Of a DNA stretch of 63,592 bases, positions 18,892 to 27,679 are shown one piece after another. Position 1 is the first letter of the stretch. Each line of letters begins with the position of its first letter. The stretch is from JADCCX01 sp031431475 (lineage in GTDB: Bacteria; Pseudomonadota; Alphaproteobacteria; Rhizobiales; Beijerinckiaceae). A program made the position numbers and the translations under genes. Below the pieces are notes generated by a model. That model did no database searches, was not told where the DNA came from, and was given only the letters and a program-made list of their open reading frames with translations. The stretch spans positions 1 to 63,592 of the forward strand of contig JANPDL010000003.1 of the NCBI GenBank assembly GCA_031431475.1, in the 5' to 3' direction.

Positions 18892-19395
18892 CTATCCCTG
18901 CGATCCTTCGCGGATCGGGGGCTGGAAGGTGAAGCCCATGTCCCAGGGAAAATAGATCCAGGTGTCCTGCGAAACCTCAGTCACAAATGTATCGACCAGC
19001 GGACGCCCGGCGGGCTTGGCGTAGACCGTGGCGAAATGTGCTTTTGGCAGCATGTCGCGCACCACTTTCGCGGTCTTGCCGGTGTCGACCAGATCATCCA
19101 CCACAAGCACGCCTTCGCCGCCGTTGGTGCCAGTGATGACATCGTCGATGCCTTTCAGGACCTTCAGTTCACCCTGCCCGGTGTAGCTGTGATAACTCGC
19201 GATGCAGACCGTCTCGATGACCTTGATCTCAAGTTCGCGCGCGATGATCGCGGCGGGAACCAACCCACCCCGGGTGATGCAGACGATGGATTTGAACGGG
19301 CCCTTCTCGGCCAGACGCCAAGTCAGCGCGCGGGTATCCCGGTGCAACTGGTCCCACGAAACGGGAAAAGCCTTGTCAGATGAAGGAGTTGCCAT
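18892..19395 (-). CDS. gpt: Xanthine-guanine phosphoribosyltransferase
   Basis: This 167-residue type I phosphoribosyltransferase salvages xanthine and guanine with PRPP. It has CITRGGLVPA at the N-terminal loop, the PRPP-binding motif VLVVDDLVDTGKT, and a YFPWDMGFTF stretch that is characteristic of bacterial XGPRT. The length is normal. It lies between the CinA-like gene and the desaturase on the same strand, 36 bases after the former. Confidence 0.94.
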   Translation of the reverse strand: MATPSSDKAFPVSWDQLHRDTRALTWRLAEKGPFKSIVCITRGGLVPAAIIARELEIKVIETVCIASYHSYTGQGELKVLKGIDDVITGTNGGEGVLVVDDLVDTGKTAKVVRDMLPKAHFATVYAKPAGRPLVDTFVTEVSQDTWIYFPWDMGFTFQPPIREGSQG

Positions 19396-19431
19396 TGTTT
19401 CCTGCCTTATTCTTTCTTGCCTCGTGAGCCT

Positions 19432-20190
19432 CTATGCGGGCACATTGTCGGATTGAAGTTTGGATATTGCGGTGGTGATCGCCGCCACTGCCGTCGTGAC
19501 TGCCGCCTGATCCTTGCCACGCACCACGATCTGGTTGCGGAAACCGCCATTCACGAAAGACGGATAGGAGCCAATGCTGACACCGGGACTTGCAAGCGCG
19601 ATCTCGCCCAGCGCCTTGGCATAAATCCCCTCGGGCAGACCGTTGGCGTCAATGCTTTCCGCTATCATCTTCGTGCCAGTGGCAAGACCGGGCGCTGCGT
19701 TGTCCAGCATGGCCTGCATGATCGATGGCACTCCAGCCATGACGATCACGTTGCCAATTCGGAAACCGGGTGCGCGTGATATCGGATTCTCGATGAGATC
19801 AGCACCGGCAGGAATGCGCGCCATGCGCATCCGCGCTTCGTTGAGATCACCTGGCTGATAGCGCTCCTGCAGCATGGCCACGGCGCGGGGATCGTGATCG
19901 ATTGTCACGCCAAACGCCTTCGCCACGCAATCTGCCGTAATATCATCGTGTGTTGGACCGATGCCGCCTGTCGTGAATACATATGTAAACCGGGCGCGAA
20001 GTGCGTTCAGCGCCTCGACCACATCGGCCTCGTCATCAGGGACAACCCTCACCTGCTTCAGATCTATACCGATGTTGGTGAGATATTCCGCGATATAGCC
20101 GATATTCTTGTCCTTGGTGCGCCCCGACAAGATTTCGTCGCCGATCACGAGGATGGCTGCGGTGATGACGGCTTTCGCGGGCTCAGACAT
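19432..20190 (-). CDS. CinA-like molybdopterin-binding domain protein
   Basis: This 252-residue protein has the MoaB/Mog-type domain of CinA: VIGDEILSGRTKDKN at the N-terminus, then TTGGIGPTHDDIT and MAGVPSIMQAML. The C-terminal nicotinamide-nucleotide amidase domain of long CinA proteins is missing, as is usual in alphaproteobacteria. A role in cofactor repair is possible but not shown. The ATG at 20188-20190 is chosen because it begins the domain; the upstream open frame overlaps sfsA. It is divergent from sfsA across 88 bases. Confidence 0.88.
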   Translation of the reverse strand: MSEPAKAVITAAILVIGDEILSGRTKDKNIGYIAEYLTNIGIDLKQVRVVPDDEADVVEALNALRARFTYVFTTGGIGPTHDDITADCVAKAFGVTIDHDPRAVAMLQERYQPGDLNEARMRMARIPAGADLIENPISRAPGFRIGNVIVMAGVPSIMQAMLDNAAPGLATGTKMIAESIDANGLPEGIYAKALGEIALASPGVSIGSYPSFVNGGFRNQIVVRGKDQAAVTTAVAAITTAISKLQSDNVPA

Positions 20191-20278
20191 ACGGCTCTCT
20201 AGCGGCGCTTGGCCATGGAATTCAAGCGTCTTGCGGGGTTTGGCGCACAATGTCACAGGTCTGTGCGAAGGATGCATC

Positions 20279-20989
20279 ATGCGGTTTCGCTCTCCCCTCG
20301 TCGAAGGTCGCCTTGTTCAGCGCTACAAACGCTTTCTGGCCGATGTCGAACTGGCTGACGGAAGCATCATCACCGCGCATTGCGCCAATCCCGGTTCGAT
20401 GATGGGTCTGAAACAGCCGGGTTCCCGGGTTTTTCTGGCGGCAGCGATCAATCCTAAGGCCAAACTCTCCCATTCCTGGGAATTGATCGAAGCCAATTTA
20501 CCCGGCGGTAGGCAGCTCGTGGGCATCAGCACCGCCAATCCGAACCGATTGGCAGAGGAAGGGATTCTTGCTGGCCAGATTTCCGAGTTGTCGGGTTACG
20601 AGACATTCCGTCGCGAGGTGAAATATGGACAAAACAGCCGCGTCGATATCCTCCTGACCGATCCTTTGAAGCCGCCTTGCTTCGTCGAGGTCAAGAACTG
20701 CCATCTCATGCGCATCAAGGACTTGGCAGAGTTTCCGGATTCAGTGACAGAACGCGGCGCCAAGCATCTGGTGGAGCTCGCACGCGAAGCAGGTGGGGGT
20801 GCCCGCGCGGTCATGCTGTATATCGTCCAGATGCGGGCCGAATCCTTCACTCTCGCAGCTGATCTCGATCCCGGCTACGTGAAAGCTTTCGAAATCGCCC
20901 GTTCATCCGGCGTTGAGGCACTGGCCTATACATGCCGCATCGGGCTGGACGAGATTGTCGTGGACCGGCGAATTCCGATAAGGCTTTGA
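20279..20989 (+). CDS. sfsA: SfsA family protein
   Basis: This 236-residue protein matches SfsA, named for sugar fermentation stimulation in E. coli and carrying an OB-like N-terminal region plus a nuclease-like fold. Family landmarks are LVEGRLVQRYKRFLADVEL, AHCANPGSM, FVEVKNCHL and the middle TERGAKHLVEL. The conserved acidic residue and VEVKN strand resemble a restriction-type nuclease core. The ATG at 20279 is chosen to match the family start; upstream frame has no resemblance. A small hypothetical gene follows after six bases. Confidence 0.93.
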   Translation: MRFRSPLVEGRLVQRYKRFLADVELADGSIITAHCANPGSMMGLKQPGSRVFLAAAINPKAKLSHSWELIEANLPGGRQLVGISTANPNRLAEEGILAGQISELSGYETFRREVKYGQNSRVDILLTDPLKPPCFVEVKNCHLMRIKDLAEFPDSVTERGAKHLVELAREAGGGARAVMLYIVQMRAESFTLAADLDPGYVKAFEIARSSGVEALAYTCRIGLDEIVVDRRIPIRL

Positions 20990-20995
20990 CGCGCC

Positions 20996-21394
20996 ATGAC
21001 CAAACCGCATGAAAATCTCACCGGAGTTTGGCACGGGCTCTATTCCTACGCAGTTTATCGCGAGCCTGTGTATTTCGTAGCCACTTTGATCGACACCGGA
21101 TCGATGATCGCAGGCACGACACATGAATCCGAAGTTGGCGAATCCGGCGCTCCGTTGACGCTGTTTGCATCCATCGACGGCCAGAAAAGTGGCCATAGCG
21201 TGAGCTTCACCAAACGCTATGATGGCTCCGGCGGCTGGGATCACAGCGTGGCATATGATGGTGAACTCAATGCGGATTGCTCCGAGATCGAAGGCCAATG
21301 GACCATCGCCAACAAGGCATCCGGGCGCTTCCTGATGATCCGCAACCGTGGCGTCACCGAAAGCGTGGTGCGCCGTGCCTACGAGAAGGTGTGA
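20996..21394 (+). CDS. Hypothetical protein, beta-rich, 132 residues
   Basis: I do not recognise a named family. The protein has no signal peptide, begins TKPHENLTGVWHGLYSY and alternates short strands with GS-rich turns, ending in ASGRFLMIRNRG. The GVWHG-type start followed by alternating strands recalls lipocalin-like barrels, but that is only a visual impression. It lies six bases after sfsA and is probably translated from the same mRNA. Base composition equals its neighbours, so it looks native. Confidence 0.75.
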   Translation: MTKPHENLTGVWHGLYSYAVYREPVYFVATLIDTGSMIAGTTHESEVGESGAPLTLFASIDGQKSGHSVSFTKRYDGSGGWDHSVAYDGELNADCSEIEGQWTIANKASGRFLMIRNRGVTESVVRRAYEKV

Positions 21395-21464
21395 CAGAGC
21401 GCCCCGCAGGCGGGACTCGCCAAACGCGCGAATCCGGGTAATCTTGAGTCATAGTCAACAACGG

Positions 21465-21477
21465 AAGGAGGTGATCC
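21465..21477 (+). promoter_or_regulatory. Ribosome-binding site with 13-nt match to the 16S 3' end
   Basis: AAGGAGGTGATCC is the exact complement of the conserved GGATCACCTCCTT at the 3' end of 16S rRNA. The core GGAGG is seven bases before an ATG at 21479. Such long pairing is rare for normal genes. Confidence 0.7.
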
Positions 21478-21478
21478 T

Positions 21479-21559
21479 ATGTCTCATTGTTCCATGAACG
21501 GGTCGTTCAGCAGCCCGAGGTGCGGATCTTTATCGCATTTGGTGATCACACTTCGCTGA
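21479..21559 (+). CDS. Possible 26-residue small ORF or leader peptide
   Basis: An ATG directly after the exceptionally strong ribosome-binding site opens a 26-codon frame (MSHCSMNGSF...HLVITLR) that ends with TGA at 21557-21559. A strong terminator-like hairpin follows 23 bases later, so the unit looks like a short independent transcript. The peptide has two Cys and two His and no known relatives that I can name. It could be a real small protein, a leader peptide, or merely the start of a regulatory RNA that binds ribosomes. Confidence 0.4.
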   Translation: MSHCSMNGSFSSPRCGSLSHLVITLR

Positions 21560-21582
21560 CGGAAAACCCATCGCGAACAATG

Positions 21583-21610
21583 GAAAAGCCGCCAGAAATG
21601 GCGGCTTTTC
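21583..21610. terminator. Strong hairpin terminator
   Basis: A perfect 12-bp stem (21583-21594 with 21599-21610) closes a GAAA tetraloop; the arms are GAAAAGCCGCCA and TGGCGGCTTTTC. The A-rich and T-rich flanks allow termination in both directions, serving the small ORF on the plus strand and the FkbM gene on the minus strand. Confidence 0.8.
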
Positions 21611-21656
21611 TCGTTCATGATCAACAGATTATCGTTTGGACTGGATTCTCATTGTC

Positions 21657-22493
21657 TCACCGCTCATAGATCAGGTTATTCTTCGTCTCTTGCACCACCT
21701 TGTAGCCGTTAAAGGCCAGCAGCCTGGGCATGTCGACGTGCCAACGCTCTCCGCCACGTTCCATAATCAGCAGGCGCGGCCACAAAGATTCAGGCGCCTC
21801 GCCGAAGAATGTCTCGAGAATAATGTCCTCTGCCCCCTCTGTATCAAGCTTGGCCGCATCGACATGGGTAAAACCCTGCTCTTCTATCAATGTCAGCAAA
21901 CGTTTGGCCGGGACCTTAATGCTACCCGCCGATGACAGTTCCGGCATGATCTTCAGGCTGGATTCGCCCTTGTTCTCCGGGTCCACGAACAGCGTCAGTT
22001 CGCCCTCTTTGTCGGCCACGGCGCAGGCCACCGCCTTAACGCTCGGAAAGGGATTGAGGCGCAGGTTATAGACGAGGCGCTCGTAGATATCGTGTTGCGG
22101 CTCGATGGCGAGAACGCGTGCCGTCGGCCCCGCATGGGCCGCCACGAAAAGTGAATATCCCCCGATATTGGCCCCGATATCCAGAAACACAAAGCCTTCA
22201 GTCAGGCGCGCCTTCAGTGCCGCCAGTTCCTCGGGATCAAAAAACTGCGGTGTGAAAAGGATGCGCTTCTCGCAGACATTACGATAGGGGTAGAGCCGCA
22301 TCCGTGCACCCAGCGCCTCGGTATCCACCGGATCTCCGCCCAGTTTCGCGATAGCCAGCCTCCGCAGCACAAATGCCTTGCGGCGGCTCCACCAGTCTGG
22401 CCCGGCGGCGCGGGTGCTGGCCAGAATACTGCCCACCATACCTTTTGCCGCATAGGCCCCGAAGCCGCCCTGCTCTACCGTTGTATCAGTCAA
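21657..22493 (-). CDS. FkbM family methyltransferase
   Basis: This 278-residue protein has the SAM-binding motif FLDIGANIGGYS, the acidic loop AIEPQ, and KLDTEGAEDIIL, which together mark FkbM-type methyltransferases. These enzymes O-methylate sugars or other small groups, often on glycans. The N-terminal 70 residues are basic and helical. The start is TTG at 22491-22493, preceded by GAGG seven bases upstream; the next ATG would remove 18 residues. It is divergent from map. The glycan target cannot be read from the context. Confidence 0.88.
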   Translation of the reverse strand: MTDTTVEQGGFGAYAAKGMVGSILASTRAAGPDWWSRRKAFVLRRLAIAKLGGDPVDTEALGARMRLYPYRNVCEKRILFTPQFFDPEELAALKARLTEGFVFLDIGANIGGYSLFVAAHAGPTARVLAIEPQHDIYERLVYNLRLNPFPSVKAVACAVADKEGELTLFVDPENKGESSLKIMPELSSAGSIKVPAKRLLTLIEEQGFTHVDAAKLDTEGAEDIILETFFGEAPESLWPRLLIMERGGERWHVDMPRLLAFNGYKVVQETKNNLIYER

Positions 22494-22599
22494 ATCCTGT
22501 CCTCACGAAAACGCGATGCACCCCCGTGTTGTCACGGGATTGGATCGCGGCCTGACCTCGGCTATATGCGCCAACAGAACCGAATTCAAACGGGACCTG

Positions 22600-23430
22600 A
22601 TGACACCGCTCGAACAGACAACCGCCGACCGCCGCAAGCCGGGCCATATCAAGCTGCATGGACCAGACGATTTCGTCGCTATGCGCAAGGCGGGACGACT
22701 TGTTGCTGAAGCACTGGATTTGATGGTTGGCGTCGTGAAACCGGGGGTTTCCACCGAAGCCATCGACAAAATGGTCTTCGAATTCGGCATGGACCACGGT
22801 GCTTACCCTGCGACGCTGCAATACCGGGGCTACACGAAGTCTTGCTGCACATCGGTCAATCATGTGGTGTGTCACGGCATTCCCGATGACAAGCCATTGC
22901 GCGAAGGAGATATCGTCAACATCGACATCACCCTGATCGTCGACGGATGGCATGGTGATTCGAGCCGGATGTATTGCGTCGGCGAGGTACCAAGGCGGGC
23001 GGAACGCCTTGTGGAAGTCACGTATGAGTCGTTGATGCTAGGCCTTGCTGCGATCAAGTCCGGGGGCCATCTCGGCGATATCGGCGCTGCCATTCAGGCG
23101 CATGCCGAAAAAGAACGCTGCTCAGTCGTGCGCGATTTCTGCGGCCATGGCGTTGGAAGGCTGTTCCACGACGAACCGAATGTGCTGCATTACGGCAGGC
23201 TTGGCGAAGGCCCGATGCTCAAGCCCGGGATGATTTTCACTGTCGAGCCCATGATCAATCTGGGCCGCCCGCATGTGAAAATCCTGTCCGACGGCTGGAC
23301 TGCAGTCACGCGTGACAGATCTCTCTCCGCCCAGTTCGAGCACACCGTCGGCGTCACAGAAACCGGCTGCGAGATATTCACCCTCTCGCCAAAGGGCTGG
23401 GATAACCCCGCCGCAACCACACGTGGCTGA
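22600..23430 (+). CDS. map: Methionine aminopeptidase type I
   Basis: This 276-residue enzyme removes the initiator Met from nascent proteins. The metal ligands of the pita-bread fold are visible: Asp in IDITLIVDG, Asp in HGDSSRM, His in GHGVGRLFH, Glu in FTVEPMI and Glu in QFEHTVGVTE. The ATG at 22600 is chosen because the family begins near here; the longer open frame upstream reaches into the fkbM promoter. Its stop codon overlaps the proposed GTG start of radC. Confidence 0.95.
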   Translation: MTPLEQTTADRRKPGHIKLHGPDDFVAMRKAGRLVAEALDLMVGVVKPGVSTEAIDKMVFEFGMDHGAYPATLQYRGYTKSCCTSVNHVVCHGIPDDKPLREGDIVNIDITLIVDGWHGDSSRMYCVGEVPRRAERLVEVTYESLMLGLAAIKSGGHLGDIGAAIQAHAEKERCSVVRDFCGHGVGRLFHDEPNVLHYGRLGEGPMLKPGMIFTVEPMINLGRPHVKILSDGWTAVTRDRSLSAQFEHTVGVTETGCEIFTLSPKGWDNPAATTRG

Positions 23431-24103
23431 GGCCGATGATCTTGCGGGCCATCGCGAACGCCTGAGGGCGCGCTTTATGACGGGTGGCGCTGATCCACTG
23501 CCTGATTATGAACTCCTGGAATTGCTGCTTTTTCGCTCCCTTCCTCGCCGCGACGTCAAACCTATTGCCAAACGGCTGATCACGCGCTTTGGCTCTTTTG
23601 CCGAAGTCCTTTCAGCGCCGGTCGAGCGTCTTGTCGAAATCGACGGTATCGGCGAAAGCGCCGCAATTGACCTCAAGATTGCGGCGGCTGCAGCACAGCG
23701 ACTGACCAAAGGCTCGGTCTCGAAGCGTCAGGTTCTGGCATCGTGGGCCAGCGTAATAGAGTACTGCCGTGCGGCCATGGCCTTCTCCGAGCGCGAGGAA
23801 TTCCGCATCCTGTTCCTGGACAAGCGCAACCAGCTGATCGCCGACGAGGTTCAACAGCGCGGAACTGTCGACCATACCCCGGTTTATCCGCGCGAAATCG
23901 TGCGTCGGGCGCTGGAATTGTCGGCAACGGCGCTCGTCCTTGTTCACAATCATCCCTCGGGCGACCCGACGCCGTCTCAGGCCGATATCCGCATGACCCA
24001 TGACATCATTGCAATTTCTAAGCCGCTGGGCATCACGATCCACGATCATGTCATCGTCGGCAGAAATGGCCATGCCAGCCTGAAGGGACAGGGCCATATC
24101 TGA
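23423..24103 (+). CDS. radC: RadC family JAMM protein
   Basis: This 226-residue protein has an N-terminal helix-hairpin-helix-like region with GHRERLRARF and LVEIDGIGESAAIDLK, then the JAMM metal motif with HNHPSGDPTPS and a downstream Asp in TIHDHVIVG. RadC proteins were once linked to DNA repair, but their function is unsettled. Two GTG starts are possible: 23423, overlapping the map stop by eight bases, and 23312, overlapping it by 119. The shorter one is preferred. The gene probably shares an mRNA with map. Confidence 0.9.
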   Translation: MAEADDLAGHRERLRARFMTGGADPLPDYELLELLLFRSLPRRDVKPIAKRLITRFGSFAEVLSAPVERLVEIDGIGESAAIDLKIAAAAAQRLTKGSVSKRQVLASWASVIEYCRAAMAFSEREEFRILFLDKRNQLIADEVQQRGTVDHTPVYPREIVRRALELSATALVLVHNHPSGDPTPSQADIRMTHDIIAISKPLGITIHDHVIVGRNGHASLKGQGHI

Positions 24104-24218
24104 GACTGCAGTGACGTCATTCGCCATCGCCGCGGGTTTAGTAGCAAGATATTTAAATCGTTACGTAACTTCTTGATGGCATTGTCCGGAAGAATGCCAA
24201 TGGTGGTTTACTGATCGC

Positions 24219-26399
24219 ATGCTCGGCAATAGCAATAACAAGAAAAAAGCCCGGCAGCTGGCGTCAACTTCGGTTGTCCCTTTCGCAATTTTGCTGTTTG
24301 CGATTCTTGGCGCTGTCATCCTGACCGTTGTCGCTATGGCACAGCGCACCAGCGAAGCAGCAGACGAGCGCACCCGGCGCAACGTTACGACCGCCCTGAC
24401 TGAGGAAGTGAATGACGCCGCCAGAAACCTCAGGACTATCCTGGAGCTTGAGCGGACCCTCAGCATGACTGCAACTGGAGCCTCAACCCCGGCAAATACC
24501 GCGCCTCTCGAGCGGGTTCGTATGCTCGGCGACTTCGAGGCAGTTTCACTGATCGACAAAGACGGCAACCTCCTCAACACCGCTGCTCGCCTGACCTATG
24601 GCAAGGCGGCTCCCGAGCAGGTCTCCGCAAGCAGTCTTCGGTGGGCTGCGCACGAGTTGATCTCGAAAGTTAACTCCACTGACGAGTTTGGCCTGGAATC
24701 CCGCATGATTGGCCGCTACATGCTGGAGAATGGTAATTTGCAGCTCATCGTTGCCAATCTTCGCAAGCGTTCGACAAGCCCCGGCGCGGTTGGCCTTGTA
24801 GCTAGCCGTATTCTTGATGCCGATGGTGTTCTCCGGCTAGGGCAACGTCTCTCCGTCCAGAACCTGCGCATCACAGCAGATACCGGGATAGTTGCGACCA
24901 ACGAAATTGCCGTTCCGATCGCCAATTCAAACCAGATAGCCAAGCTGAGCTGGACATCGGAGCGCCCCGGCGATCCGATCCTTGATCGGTTGTTCCCGAT
25001 AGCGATTTTCAGCACGCTGGCGATCAGCATATTCGCCTGGCTCTCTTATGCCCATGTCACGCGCGTGACTGCCAACATGCTGCGCAGCGAGGAAACAGCT
25101 CAGCATTTGGCCGGACATGACACGCTGTCCGGTCTCCCCAACCGCTTGCGCTTTACTGAGCACCTGACTGCCCTTCTCTCACGCGTGGAACGGGAAGATA
25201 CAGGACTCGCGGTGCTGTTTATCGACCTCGACAAGTTCAAGGAGGTCAACGACACCCACGGCCACGCCGCCGGTGACATGGTGATCGTGGGCTGCGCCGA
25301 ACGCATGGCGGCGCAGTTGCGTGCCAATGACGTGCTGGCACGCTTCGGCGGCGATGAATTCGCCATCATCCAGACTGGCGTTCGCACGCCCCTGGACGCA
25401 GAGATCCTGGCCTGCCGGATCATCGATGCCATCCGCCCGGCTTTCCAGATCGGCGAGGCCGAGGCCTATGTCGGCGCATCGATCGGTATTGCACTGGCAC
25501 CACAAAATGGCACCGATGCATCCGAGTTGATGCGTCTTGCCGACATCGCGATGTACCGTGCAAAGAACGGCGGTCGCAATCGTGCCTGCTTCTTCGAGCA
25601 GCGCATGGACGATACGCTGCGTATCCGCAAAGTCGTCGAGGATGACTTGCGTCACGCCATCGACCGCAACGAGCTGGAACTGCACTACCAACCTCAGGTT
25701 TCCGCTGATGGCTCCAAGATCATCGGCATGGAAGCGCTCGTGCGCTGGCGTCATCCGGTCTATGGCCTGATCCCGCCGATCGAGTTCATTGGCATCGCCG
25801 AAGAGCGCGGCCTGATCGTCCAGCTCGGAGAATGGGTCATCCGCAGGGCCTGCATGGATGCAGCGAACTGGGGCAATATCACGATTGCCTGCAACGTCTC
25901 GGCCATCCAGTTTCGCCAGACCGATTTCGTGCAATCCGTCGCCAAGGCGCTGGAGGATACCCGTTTCGATCCGATGCGGCTTGAACTGGAGCTGACGGAA
26001 AGCGTGGTTGTCGCCGACGCCGACCAGGCCGAGAACAGCATCATGGAACTGCGTTCGATGGGCGTGAAGCTCGCACTCGACGATTTCGGCACCGGCTATT
26101 CCAGTCTGATCTACCTTCGCCGTTTCGCCTTCGACAAGATCAAACTCGACAAGTCGTTCCTCGATTCACTGGAAGACACGGGCGAAAGTGCGATCCTCGT
26201 GCACTCCGTCGTGCATCTCGGACGCGCCCTTGGTCTGACCGTGACAGCAGAAGGCGTGGAGACTGCAGAACAGCAGCGCTTCCTGCAGGCCGTCGGCTGT
26301 CACCTGCTCCAGGGTTATCTGTTCTCGCGTCCGGTGGAAGCCCACAAGATCGACGAGATGCTGAAGCTGGACAATCCTTTCGCCCACCTCGCGGCCTGA
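24219..26399 (+). CDS. Membrane-bound GGDEF-EAL protein
   Basis: This 726-residue protein has a first membrane helix near residues 20-42, a roughly 220-residue periplasmic sensor region, a second helix near 268-290, then GGDEF and EAL domains. The cyclase site is intact (RFGGDEFAI), with an RAND inhibitory site five residues before it. The EAL domain keeps GMEALVRW, the DDFGTGYSSL loop and KLDKSFL, so phosphodiesterase activity is also plausible. It therefore may make or degrade c-di-GMP in response to an unknown external signal. It could act with the PleD protein encoded elsewhere in the window and influence the exopolysaccharide cluster downstream. Confidence 0.93.
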   Translation: MLGNSNNKKKARQLASTSVVPFAILLFAILGAVILTVVAMAQRTSEAADERTRRNVTTALTEEVNDAARNLRTILELERTLSMTATGASTPANTAPLERVRMLGDFEAVSLIDKDGNLLNTAARLTYGKAAPEQVSASSLRWAAHELISKVNSTDEFGLESRMIGRYMLENGNLQLIVANLRKRSTSPGAVGLVASRILDADGVLRLGQRLSVQNLRITADTGIVATNEIAVPIANSNQIAKLSWTSERPGDPILDRLFPIAIFSTLAISIFAWLSYAHVTRVTANMLRSEETAQHLAGHDTLSGLPNRLRFTEHLTALLSRVEREDTGLAVLFIDLDKFKEVNDTHGHAAGDMVIVGCAERMAAQLRANDVLARFGGDEFAIIQTGVRTPLDAEILACRIIDAIRPAFQIGEAEAYVGASIGIALAPQNGTDASELMRLADIAMYRAKNGGRNRACFFEQRMDDTLRIRKVVEDDLRHAIDRNELELHYQPQVSADGSKIIGMEALVRWRHPVYGLIPPIEFIGIAEERGLIVQLGEWVIRRACMDAANWGNITIACNVSAIQFRQTDFVQSVAKALEDTRFDPMRLELELTESVVVADADQAENSIMELRSMGVKLALDDFGTGYSSLIYLRRFAFDKIKLDKSFLDSLEDTGESAILVHSVVHLGRALGLTVTAEGVETAEQQRFLQAVGCHLLQGYLFSRPVEAHKIDEMLKLDNPFAHLAA

Positions 26400-26473
26400 G
26401 AGTTCCGCAAGTTTCGGGTGGCAACGAGGTTCTGATCCCGGCATAGACTTGATGTTTCCGCCAGTGGATCATC

Positions 26474-27679
26474 ATGTTCTCAAATCCGTTTCACCGCCTT
26501 GTTGCAGTTTCCGCCTGCTTCCGCATCTCCGACCAGCTGATTGTCGCGGGCGTACCTCTGATCGCAGCCGCCGTCTTCAGGCTACCGGAGAACCAGATCG
26601 GCGCCATGGTCGCAGCGCAAGGTTCGGCCTGGCTGTTTATGTCCCTGCCCGCAGGCGTCGCCATTGACCGCATTGCGCCACTGCTTGGCATGCAACGTGC
26701 GCTCGCGATTTCGATCATGGGCTTTCTGACAGCTATCGGCGGATATCTGGCCGGGAGCCCCGTTCTCTTCACCTTCGGGGCCTTCCTGACTGCCGCCGCT
26801 GTGGTGATCGGCTATCTGTCGGAAGCAGCCAGCGTGCAAAGACTGGTGGAGCCGCAGTCGCTGGGTGCAGCCAATGCGAAGATGCAAATCGTGCAATCCT
26901 GCGCCATGCTCATCGGACCTTCGCTGATGGGGTTTCTGATCGCGCAGGGGTATACGCTCACCGGCCTGATGGTCGCCCTTGGACTGGCACTTGCAGGACT
27001 TATGATCGCCGCAAGCTTTCCGAAACAGGAGCCGCCGCCAGCCCGGGAGCGCGCCGTGCTTGATGAGGTGAAGGAAGGTTTTGCCTTCGTGCGGTCACAG
27101 CCTCTGCTGCGCGGCATCGTTGCCTGCGCCCTGTTCTGGAACTCGGCCTTTCTGGCACTGGCCGCAGTCTTTGTGCCTTACGCCCTGCGCAGGCTGTCGA
27201 TGGATACTGGTTCCATCGGCTTCGCCCAGTCCGCCATGGGTCTGGGTGCACTGCTCGCGGCGTTCTCGGCGGCCTGGGCCATGCAGCGGTTTCCGCCGCA
27301 ATTCCTGCTGTTCTTCGGTCCGGCGAGTTCGACGCTGGCCGCAACGATCCTGTTTTTTGCGCCCAACCTGGGAGGCTTCGCATCATCCGTGACAGTGTAT
27401 TTCCTGCTCGGCTTCGGCCCGATCCTCTGGCTGGTCTGCCAGAACACGATCCGCCAGCTTGTCACACCGAAGGGTATGCTCGGCCGCGTGGGCGCGGTGA
27501 TCCAGCTTGCGATCTATGGTGTGCGCTCAATCGGCGCATTGGCCGGTGGATGGGTCGCAGCGCGTTATGGGCTTGAAGCCGCGATCACCATGATCATTGT
27601 GCTGTTTGCCCTGTCGACCCTGACCATTCCGCTGTCGGCACTTGGGCGGCTTGCTGCCATGCCGCGTAGCGCAGGCTAG
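26474..27679 (+). CDS. MFS transporter
   Basis: This 401-residue protein has about twelve hydrophobic helices in two halves with a central cytoplasmic loop (ASFPKQEPPPARERAVLDEVKEG), as in the MFS_3/enterobactin-exporter-like group. The SLPAGVAIDRI segment after helix two corresponds to the family loop motif. The substrate is unknown; drug or siderophore efflux is typical for relatives. It converges with the Wzy-like gene and their coding ends overlap by 86 bases. The start ATG is followed by FSNPFHRLVAV. Confidence 0.87.
   Translation: MFSNPFHRLVAVSACFRISDQLIVAGVPLIAAAVFRLPENQIGAMVAAQGSAWLFMSLPAGVAIDRIAPLLGMQRALAISIMGFLTAIGGYLAGSPVLFTFGAFLTAAAVVIGYLSEAASVQRLVEPQSLGAANAKMQIVQSCAMLIGPSLMGFLIAQGYTLTGLMVALGLALAGLMIAASFPKQEPPPARERAVLDEVKEGFAFVRSQPLLRGIVACALFWNSAFLALAAVFVPYALRRLSMDTGSIGFAQSAMGLGALLAAFSAAWAMQRFPPQFLLFFGPASSTLAATILFFAPNLGGFASSVTVYFLLGFGPILWLVCQNTIRQLVTPKGMLGRVGAVIQLAIYGVRSIGALAGGWVAARYGLEAAITMIIVLFALSTLTIPLSALGRLAAMPRSAG

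Noticed and set aside
21487..21669. A 60-codon plus-strand open frame overlapping the small ORF and terminator
   Set aside because: It is read through the hairpin, begins without a ribosome-binding site, and is in a different phase from the well-supported ATG at 21479.
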